This document shows positions 1 to 4,199 of a stretch of DNA of 7,552 nucleotides, piece after piece. Position numbers and translations under genes: made by a program. This DNA comes from Candidatus Omnitrophota bacterium (lineage in GTDB: Bacteria > Omnitrophota > Gorgyraeia > Gygaellales > Profunditerraquicolaceae), in assembly GCA_018814745.1 (NCBI GenBank), contig JAHIZC010000178.1, positions 1 through 7,552 of the forward strand. Direction: 5' to 3'. Under the pieces are notes generated by a model. That model did not search any database and was not told where the DNA came from. It saw only the letters and a list, made by a program, of their open reading frames with translations. The first letter of the stretch is position 1, and every line of letters starts with the position of its first letter.

Positions 1-174
1 ATCAGGATCACCATCAAGAATCTTCAGTATAACCAGGTCAACCTCAGCAGCAACAGCCGGTACTGAAGCGCTTACCCCTAATGACTGACTGGCAGCCGGA
101 GCAGCAAAAGATGGCGACATCACAGATGTCATCACAAAAGCAAGAGCAATCAAAGAAGAAAATATCTTACGCAT
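1..174 (-). CDS. Secreted protein of unknown function, N-terminal part (runs off the window)
   Basis: Only the first 58 residues are in the window and the frame is open to the edge. The start MRKIFSSLIALAFVM is a classic Sec signal peptide: a short basic n-region, a hydrophobic core to about residue 19, and a likely signal peptidase I cleavage after SFA (residue 24). The mature part begins APAASQSLGVSASVPAV, an Ala/Ser/Val-rich stretch typical of extracellular or periplasmic beta proteins, then turns more acidic (ILDGDPD). The start is chosen because AGGAGG lies 10 nt upstream (185-190). An in-frame ATG at 220-222, with its own GGGGG-type site, would add 16 residues (MFKTKFKNQLKGGETK) before the signal peptide and is the alternative. 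The gene follows the 464-aa secreted repeat protein by 69 nt with no terminator between, so the two are probably co-transcribed. I do not recognise the family, and no function is assigned. Confidence 0.8.
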   Translation of the reverse strand, partial: MRKIFSSLIALAFVMTSVMSPSFAAPAASQSLGVSASVPAVAAEVDLVILKILDGDPD

Positions 175-184
175 TTTTGTTTCA

Positions 185-190
185 CCTCCT
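185..190 (-). promoter_or_regulatory. Ribosome binding site AGGAGG that sets the start at 174
   Basis: The minus strand reads AGGAGGTGA, a near-perfect anti-16S complement, with AGGAGG 10 nt before the ATG at 172-174. It favours this start over the in-frame ATG at 220-222, whose own upstream site (AAGGGGG, 230-236, 7 nt spacing) is less canonical. If the upstream ATG is used, this site would lie inside the coding sequence and encode Lys-Gly-Gly. Confidence 0.7.
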
Positions 191-243
191 TTTAATTGAT
201 TTTTAAATTTTGTCTTAAACATTTCTACACCCCCTTAGGTTAA

Positions 244-1638
244 CTACAATTCCGATAAAGAATAGGTGATTCTTGTGGAATAGTCTCCGGATTTTATATT
301 CATCGGGCTGGTTAATTCATAGACCACCCTGAATTTATCAGCAGACCCCTTGCTATCGGAGACCAATAAAACCATATCCCCTTTTGCAACTTCCTGCTTA
401 GCAACAACTTTTAACTTACCTTTTGTATCTACGCTGAAGGCCTGAAGCTTAAAATATTCGGAAGGTATCTCATGCCCCTCTTTATCAGTCAGGTTTGAAT
501 ATACATTCTGGCTTACCTGGTATCTTCTTCCCGTGTTAGAATTAACCTCAATAAGCACCTCGTTGACTCTCGGAGGCTCCTTGGGATGAAGATTAGGAAA
601 ATCCAGTGTTCCTTTTTTATCCTCCGGAGTAATCATAATGTCAAAAATCTGTTCTATTTCAACTTCTAGATCTAAAGTCCCCATAACCCTCTGCCCTAAT
701 CCAATTTTATCCAGCATGTACTGAATACGGGAAGAATAATTTCCTGCCTTCTGTTCTCTACCATCTGCCAAGCTATATGCAATCATAAGATTACTGTCAA
801 ATTCACCGCTGGGAGTTGAGGTATAAATAGTCTGCTGACGGGTAGATAAGGCTACAGCCTGATTTATTCCCATACCTTTTGAGGCGCCGCTAACCGTAAA
901 ATTTATCGCATCAGGACTAAGCTGATTACCTTCTTTTGATTCCAGGGGCCCGGTTAAAACCTGCGCTATGCTGAACAATTTGTTAAAATTACCGTTGATC
1001 TTTATTGAAACACCGGCAGCATTTTTCTCCTGGGTGCGCGTACTAAGCACAACTGTCCTCAGGCTGTCAACCGGGACTATCTCAATACTCTGCCTTGATT
1101 GATCTTCCCGGATATTTAGATAAACATCTAGAATCTCTGTTTCAGGCTGTCTGGCAGATCCGATAGGCCTTAAAGTAAAAGCGATCTTTCCGTAATAGTA
1201 TCCCGGGGAAATCTCTTCACTATTAACCATGCCATAGACTAACGTAAAGCTATCCGCAGAACCCGTAGAATTAGAAACATATAATACCTCGTCAAACCTT
1301 ACCGGAGAATCATTTGTCGGTATACGTAAATTACCAAATCTATTCGTTCCGCTTAGGCCCCTGACTACAAAATTATCCCTGATCACCTCACCGGGATTAT
1401 CCCGATTCTCTAAGGGAGTAATCAGGCTGTGAACTACTTCATACTGAGTGTTCAGATCAGTATTTACCGTGAGCGTCAGGCCCTTATGATGGCCGTCAGG
1501 AGTCAATTCTAATTTATACCCTCCTTCGGTAAGCCTGAGAGACAGATCAAATACATCAGCCCTGGCCGTATACGTAGAAAAGCATAAAAATGCCCCTAAA
1601 AAACCAAGAATAGTAAATACTTTAATTAAATCTTTCAT
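244..1638 (-). CDS. Secreted triple-repeat beta-domain protein, unknown function (464 aa)
   Basis: The protein has a signal peptide at residues 1-27 (MKDLIKVF, hydrophobic core, ARA before D28) and three tandem copies of a beta-rich domain, at about 28-176, 183-328 and 331-464. The copies align on shared landmarks. The first is a Y/F-x-V/I strand (YEV 66-68, FSI 222-224, YQV 373-375). Next comes PL or NL followed by a G-x-x-I/L turn, then SADSFTLVY (127-135), EFDSNLMIAY (279-288) and SADKFRVVY (432-440). Each unit closes with a G-x-Y-x-x-(R/K)-I strand at 146-156, 299-309 and 451-461. No transmembrane anchor, cell-wall motif or catalytic signature follows the signal peptide. The start at 1638 is preferred: GGAG lies 5 nt upstream, and a perfect promoter just before it overlaps the next upstream ATG (1654-1656). 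Alternating short strands suggest an adhesin, pilus-associated or matrix protein, but that is inference. It is followed by another secreted protein gene, probably in the same operon. Confidence 0.85.
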   Translation of the reverse strand: MKDLIKVFTILGFLGAFLCFSTYTARADVFDLSLRLTEGGYKLELTPDGHHKGLTLTVNTDLNTQYEVVHSLITPLENRDNPGEVIRDNFVVRGLSGTNRFGNLRIPTNDSPVRFDEVLYVSNSTGSADSFTLVYGMVNSEEISPGYYYGKIAFTLRPIGSARQPETEILDVYLNIREDQSRQSIEIVPVDSLRTVVLSTRTQEKNAAGVSIKINGNFNKLFSIAQVLTGPLESKEGNQLSPDAINFTVSGASKGMGINQAVALSTRQQTIYTSTPSGEFDSNLMIAYSLADGREQKAGNYSSRIQYMLDKIGLGQRVMGTLDLEVEIEQIFDIMITPEDKKGTLDFPNLHPKEPPRVNEVLIEVNSNTGRRYQVSQNVYSNLTDKEGHEIPSEYFKLQAFSVDTKGKLKVVAKQEVAKGDMVLLVSDSKGSADKFRVVYELTSPMNIKSGDYSTRITYSLSEL

Positions 1639-1654
1639 AATTTCTCCGTATTTC

Positions 1655-1683
1655 ATTATAATACTCTGCGTAAAAGTTGTCAA
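1655..1683 (-). promoter_or_regulatory. Perfect-consensus sigma-70 promoter for the triple-repeat secreted protein
   Basis: On the minus strand the -35 box TTGACA (1683-1678) is followed by a 17-nt spacer and the -10 box TATAAT (1660-1655). Both boxes and the spacing match the sigma-70 consensus exactly. Transcription should start near 1647-1649, giving a leader of only about 10-12 nt that consists of little more than the ribosome binding site GGAG (1647-1644). The promoter begins right after the terminator at 1685-1720. Confidence 0.85.
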
Positions 1684-1684
1684 T

Positions 1685-1720
1685 AAACAAAAAGCCGGAT
1701 TGACCCTTATCAATCCGGCT
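1685..1720 (-). terminator. Intrinsic (Rho-independent) terminator
   Basis: A perfect 10-bp stem, AGCCGGATTG (1720-1711) with CAATCCGGCT (1702-1693), encloses an 8-nt loop. The minus strand then continues TTTTGTTTA. The plus strand has no T tract on the other side, so it acts only on leftward transcripts. It ends the small RNA or leader transcribed from the promoter at 1788-1816, and it would also stop read-through from the 112-aa gene. Confidence 0.9.
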
Positions 1721-1782
1721 AAATCTCGTGGCAATTTCCCCTTCCTCCAAAGGGAAATGCCGGAATTACACTTAAAAATCTT
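1685..1782 (-). ncRNA. Candidate small RNA or attenuator leader, about 95 nt
   Basis: A strong promoter (1788-1816) and the intrinsic terminator (1685-1720) bracket about 95 nt that contain no convincing ORF. The RNA has two hairpins. The first pairs GGCA-UUUCCC (1761-1752) with GGGAAA-U-UGCC (1740-1730): 10 bp, one bulged U, and an 11-nt loop exposing GGAGGA. The second is the terminator. The segment UCCGGC at 1764-1759 is identical to the terminator's 3' arm (1699-1694), so it can pair instead with GCCGGA at 1719-1714. That pairing would break the terminator and the base of hairpin 1. Two readings fit: a free-standing small RNA, possibly bound at its GGA loop by a CsrA-type protein, or a riboswitch-like attenuator for the secreted-protein gene at 1638. 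I do not recognise a known riboswitch class. Confidence 0.6.
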
Positions 1783-1787
1783 GCTTA

Positions 1788-1816
1788 AGTATACTATATT
1801 TTCATTCGTTTGTCAA
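1788..1816 (-). promoter_or_regulatory. Strong sigma-70 promoter for the small RNA / leader
   Basis: The minus strand shows TTGACA (1816-1811), a 17-nt spacer and TATACT (1793-1788), one base away from full consensus. Transcription should start near 1780-1782. It lies in the gap after the 112-aa gene (stop at 1857), so it starts a new unit rather than serving that gene. Confidence 0.8.
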
Positions 1817-1856
1817 GCCTAGAACTCCTTGCTAATCAATAGGTTACGTAGTTGTT

Positions 1857-2195
1857 TCACGAACTGCAAATCTCATCTCCGGTTGCAACTAAATTTATTT
1901 TTAAAGAATGCATGTAGAGTATCAAAAACAACCTCTGATCCATCACTGCGTACATACTCCCCTTCATTCTACAGAAGAATTTCTCCTTCTGATCATTTGA
2001 CCTTTTCTCCTTCAACACGTATAAGTAAGGCTCCGGCTTATCGATATTATTATTTTTCACCTCTTTTACCATATAGACGAAATGCCGACGGATAATGCTG
2101 CGTATGCCGTCTCTATCGATAATCTCTGAGCTGGCGATCTTGCGCTTTCTTTTATCACTTGAGGTATGATTTTTAAAGAATACATTCCTCATCAT
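1857..2195 (-). CDS. Small basic cytoplasmic protein of unknown function (112 aa)
   Basis: The ORF begins with two consecutive ATG codons (2193-2195 and 2190-2192) behind a purine-rich site, AGAGGGGAG, at 2198-2206. It also has its own promoter (2373-2402), which supports it as a real gene. The N-terminus is strongly basic (KRKRK, residues 15-19). Residues about 23-50 (SEIIDRDGIRSIIRRHFVYM and on) look like an amphipathic helix rich in Arg and Lys. The rest alternates charged and beta-like segments (PYLYVLKEKR 57-65; MYAVMDQRLFLILYMHSLKI 81-100). There is no signal peptide or clear membrane span, so it is probably cytoplasmic. I do not recognise the family. The basic N-terminus would allow nucleic-acid binding, but no helix-turn-helix is convincing. 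It is flanked by structured non-coding RNA on both sides. Confidence 0.7.
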   Translation of the reverse strand: MMRNVFFKNHTSSDKRKRKIASSEIIDRDGIRSIIRRHFVYMVKEVKNNNIDKPEPYLYVLKEKRSNDQKEKFFCRMKGSMYAVMDQRLFLILYMHSLKINLVATGDEICSS

Positions 2196-2207
2196 ATCTC
2201 CCCTCTA

Positions 2208-2294
2208 TCAGCTAATAATATATTTTAGACCGGGCTGCTTTAAGTTAAATTTTCCTCCTCCACGCAGCAACCCGGTTATGCCCTTAAGCTTCAT
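2208..2294 (-). CDS. Possible 28-aa upstream ORF in the leader of the 112-aa gene
   Basis: An ATG at 2292-2294 opens 28 codons beginning MKLKGITGLLRGGGKF, ending in a TGA at 2208-2210. The stop is 12 nt before the next gene's ATG, just ahead of its ribosome binding site, a layout that fits a leader peptide or translational coupling. The peptide is basic and has a plausible composition. Against it, no Shine-Dalgarno sequence precedes the ATG (the upstream bases are CCACCAGCC), and the same bases form hairpins (the 2229-2276 stem falls inside the ORF). It may be a chance frame in a structured leader. Confidence 0.3.
   Translation of the reverse strand: MKLKGITGLLRGGGKFNLKQPGLKYIIS
2229..2276 (-). 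other. Stem-loop in the 5' leader of the 112-aa gene, with a GGAGGAGG loop
   Basis: ACCGGGTTGCT (2276-2266) pairs with AGCAGCCCGGT (2239-2229) on the minus strand. All 11 positions pair, with one G-U wobble that becomes a C-A mismatch on the plus strand, so the structure belongs to the leftward transcript. The 26-nt loop carries GGAGGAGG. No U tract follows, so it is not a terminator. A smaller stem TGCCC/GGGCA (2307-2303 with 2283-2279) lies just upstream. It may be a binding site for an RNA-binding protein or part of an unrecognised cis-regulatory RNA. Confidence 0.6.
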
Positions 2295-2372
2295 GGCTGG
2301 TGGGGCAAATGTTATTTAAAACTTTTATAAAGATTTAAAGAACAGGATATAAAAAAATCTAACCTCTATGTA

Positions 2373-2402
2373 AGTATACCATCTAATTTTACCTATTTTC
2401 AA
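2373..2402 (-). promoter_or_regulatory. Probable sigma-70 promoter for the 112-aa gene
   Basis: TTGAAA (2402-2397) is separated by 18 nt from TATACT (2378-2373) on the minus strand. Transcription would start near 2366 and give a leader of about 170 nt. It sits 30 nt past the end of plsY, so the 112-aa gene has its own transcription unit, although read-through from plsY is possible because no clear terminator separates them. Confidence 0.65.
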
Positions 2403-2432
2403 GTATATCAAGGGGTTAAAAGAAAACGCTTT

Positions 2433-3068
2433 CTATTTCTTCACAAAAGTTACGCGCTTCTCTTTGCCTTGACATACCCTGATAATATTAGATCTATGGC
2501 GGATGATCACAAAAACCGAAAGCAAAAACGTAAATAGTAATAAAACTTTAGATTCTGCAAATAGAAAAGTATATACCGGCATTAGTAAAGCAGTTAAGAT
2601 TGAAGCTACAGAGACTATTCTCGAAATTACAAATACTGCGAGCCAAGTTAAGATTGATAGGATTAAGATTGGTTTCAGTATCGCTATCTTAAGCGATAAA
2701 CCCAATAACACCCCTAAAGATGCAGCCACTCCTTTACCACCCTTAAATCTCAAAAATACTGTCCAGATGTGCCCGCAGACACAACTTAATCCCAGAATAA
2801 TCAATAAAGTCTCTCTAGAGGCAAGAGTGACTCTCGGAATCAAAATGTTTCCGATTATCAAAACGCAAAGAAATCCTTTCAGTACGTCAAGAAAGAGAAC
2901 CACAAAACCTACCCTCTTCCCCAATACCCTGAGCGCATTCGTGGCACCGACATTGCCTGAGCCGAACTTACGGATGTCTATATTTTTAAAAAACCTGCCG
3001 AAAATATACGCTGTCGGAACGGAACCGATCAGATAGCTAACGACTAATCCTGGAATTATCCAAAGCAT
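2433..3068 (-). CDS. plsY: Acyl-phosphate:glycerol-3-phosphate acyltransferase PlsY
   Basis: PlsY is an integral membrane enzyme that transfers an acyl chain from acyl-phosphate (made by PlsX) to glycerol-3-phosphate, giving lysophosphatidic acid, the first step of phospholipid synthesis. The 211 residues show the family signatures in order: an N-terminal helix ending GSVPTAYIFGR (15-25), the loop GSGNVGATN (36-44), GH (99-100) followed by FKGGKGVA (108-115), VSVASI (152-157) and RHRSNI (190-195) near the C-terminus. Several hydrophobic segments fit a multi-span protein. The start overlaps pgsA by 32 nt. It is supported by an AAGG site 6 nt upstream (3075-3078) and by the usual short N-terminus of PlsY. 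It is the last gene of the housekeeping cluster. The tail (QGKEKRVTFVKK) is basic. Confidence 0.95.
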   Translation of the reverse strand: MLWIIPGLVVSYLIGSVPTAYIFGRFFKNIDIRKFGSGNVGATNALRVLGKRVGFVVLFLDVLKGFLCVLIIGNILIPRVTLASRETLLIILGLSCVCGHIWTVFLRFKGGKGVAASLGVLLGLSLKIAILKPILILSILTWLAVFVISRIVSVASILTALLMPVYTFLFAESKVLLLFTFLLSVFVIIRHRSNIIRVCQGKEKRVTFVKK

Positions 3069-3600
3069 ATAATACCTTAAATCCTTTCTTAATATAATCC
3101 ATCCCTGAGAAAACCGTAAAGAATATAGTCGGCCACCAGATATAATACACGCATTCTAGCTGCAAGAGTAAAGCGATTACTGAGGCCATCTGAAAAGTAG
3201 TGGTAAGCTTACCCCATCTAGTAGAGTGTATATTTATATCCTTTGTGACCAGGAAAATCACCAAGGCCCCTAACAAAATAATCGCATCCCTGCTGATCAC
3301 TATAAAGGTGATCCAAAAAGGAAACTTCAAAGGCAGCTTACTGATTTCTGAAAGAAAGATAAACGCACTCATCAACAGAAGCTTATCACCCAACGGATCC
3401 AATACCAGGCCGGCTTTAGAAATCTGTTTTGATTTCCGGGCAATATAACCGTCTACTGCGTCTGAGACTACGCCTAAAACAAAGATACCTAAAGCTACGA
3501 AGCGCAGGTATTCTCTTTGCGGAGTATAATAGATTAAGCTAGCGATAAAGAAAGGAACACAGAGTATTCTAAAAGTAGATATTTTATTGGCTATATTCAT
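3037..3600 (-). CDS. pgsA: CDP-diacylglycerol--glycerol-3-phosphate 3-phosphatidyltransferase PgsA
   Basis: A CDP-alcohol phosphatidyltransferase of 187 residues, likely making phosphatidylglycerol phosphate from CDP-diacylglycerol and glycerol-3-phosphate in the membrane. The family motif D-x2-D-G-x2-A-R-x8-G-x3-D-x3-D is complete: D47, D50, G51, A54, R55, G64, D68, D72. The N-terminus (NIANKISTFRILCVPFF) has the N-K-(I/L)-(S/T)-x-x-R-I-L opening usual in PgsA, and further hydrophobic helices follow. The start overlaps the lepB stop in ATGA, with an AAGGA site 7 nt upstream (3608-3612). Other members of the superfamily share the motif, so substrate choice is inferred from the N-terminus and length. 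Its neighbour plsY works in the same pathway. Confidence 0.9.
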   Translation of the reverse strand: MNIANKISTFRILCVPFFIASLIYYTPQREYLRFVALGIFVLGVVSDAVDGYIARKSKQISKAGLVLDPLGDKLLLMSAFIFLSEISKLPLKFPFWITFIVISRDAIILLGALVIFLVTKDINIHSTRWGKLTTTFQMASVIALLLQLECVYYIWWPTIFFTVFSGMDYIKKGFKVLYALDNSRISR

Positions 3601-4199
3601 CTGATCATCCTTATCCGCTTAGGCGGCCAGTAGATTACCAGGGCTTTTCCTAAAATATCCCCCCTTGGTACAAATCCCCAATACCGGCTATCCTTAGAAG
3701 ATGCGGAATTATCCCCCAAGACAAAGTAACTGTCATCTGGGACGGTTACTTTATTACCCTCTCTGCCAAAACCTCCGTAGTTATAATAGAAGTTCGTGCC
3801 AAAGATAGACTCTAAGCTTGGCTGACCATTAATAAAGATCGAACCATTTTTAATCTCTACCGTCTCACCTGGCAGCCCGATCAATCTCTTGATAAAATCT
3901 TTTTTTCTGTCCTGCGGATAGATAAAAACAATAACGTCACCTCTCTCAGGGTCTCTTAACGCAGGTAATCTCAATCCGGTAAAGGGTACCTTTACTCCGT
4001 AAATAAATTTATTTACCAGAATTATATCTCCTTCTATCAGTGTCGTACGCATAGAGCCTGTGGGTATCTTGAACGCCTGCACTATAAATGTACGCACGAT
4101 CATCGCCAGAATAAAGGCGATTACAATAGACTCAACCCATTCTCTAACTACGCTCTGCTTTCTGATATCTGTCTTCTGTCTTCTGTCTTCTGTTTTCAA
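3597..4199 (-). CDS. lepB: Signal peptidase I LepB
   Basis: The membrane-bound serine/lysine protease that removes signal peptides from exported proteins, possibly including the two secreted proteins in this window. In 200 residues it has a hydrophilic N-terminus (1-20) and one membrane anchor (about 22-42). The catalytic serine motif PTGSM (46-50, Ser49) is followed by the KR-x-x-G-L-P-G-E box (104-112) with the likely general base Lys104, and by GDNSASSKDSRYWG (162-175). It is complete, and typical of short single-anchor forms. The start is a TTG (4197-4199) overlapping the lepA stop. It is the only start codon between the in-frame stop at 4203-4205 and the membrane anchor, and GGAGGT lies 9 nt upstream. 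Residues 3-15 are encoded by a 7-bp tandem repeat, an unusual feature. The lepA-lepB order is as in many bacteria. Confidence 0.95.
   Translation of the reverse strand: MKTEDRRQKTDIRKQSVVREWVESIVIAFILAMIVRTFIVQAFKIPTGSMRTTLIEGDIILVNKFIYGVKVPFTGLRLPALRDPERGDVIVFIYPQDRKKDFIKRLIGLPGETVEIKNGSIFINGQPSLESIFGTNFYYNYGGFGREGNKVTVPDDSYFVLGDNSASSKDSRYWGFVPRGDILGKALVIYWPPKRIRMIR
4154..4195 (-). repeat. 7-bp tandem repeat, six units, in the first codons of lepB
   Basis: Six consecutive 7-bp units occupy 4154-4195. Three are identical (TCTGTCT on the plus strand, 4168-4188). One end unit is TCTGTTT (4189-4195), and two degenerate units, TCTGATA and TCTGCTT, lie on the other side. They encode the hydrophilic, Lys/Arg/Asp-rich stretch before the LepB anchor. 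Because 7 is not a multiple of 3, gain or loss of one unit would shift the frame. Both other frames hit a TAG directly after the repeat (4148-4150 and 4144-4146). Confidence 0.9.

Noticed and set aside
1639..1734. 32-residue N-terminal extension of the triple-repeat protein, starting at a TTG at 1734
   Set aside because: It would read through a strong intrinsic terminator and a perfect promoter, and it would bury the signal peptide. The start at 1638 has its own ribosome binding site directly downstream of the promoter.
1685..1782. Known riboswitch (c-di-GMP, TPP, cobalamin, fluoride, T-box considered)
   Set aside because: None of the conserved core sequences I know for these classes is present. 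The element is therefore left as unrecognised.
1829..2095. 88-aa plus-strand ORF
   Set aside because: It lies antisense to the 112-aa gene, with low-complexity Ser/Tyr/Arg composition and no promoter or ribosome binding site that I could see. It looks like a shadow frame.
2229..2276. Leader stem-loop as a terminator for the plsY operon
   Set aside because: The stem is strong, but the loop is 26 nt and no U tract follows on either strand.
2408..2440. Weak AGAAA/TTTCT hairpin with T-rich sequence after plsY as a terminator
   Set aside because: The stem is only about 5 A-T-rich pairs, too weak to call. The end of the housekeeping operon remains undefined.
2503..3036. 177-aa plus-strand ORF antisense to plsY
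   Set aside because: plsY has all its family motifs on the other strand. The plus-strand product has no recognisable features.
4154..4195. CRISPR-like array
   Set aside because: The 7-bp units are contiguous with no spacers and lie within a coding sequence, so this is a simple tandem repeat.
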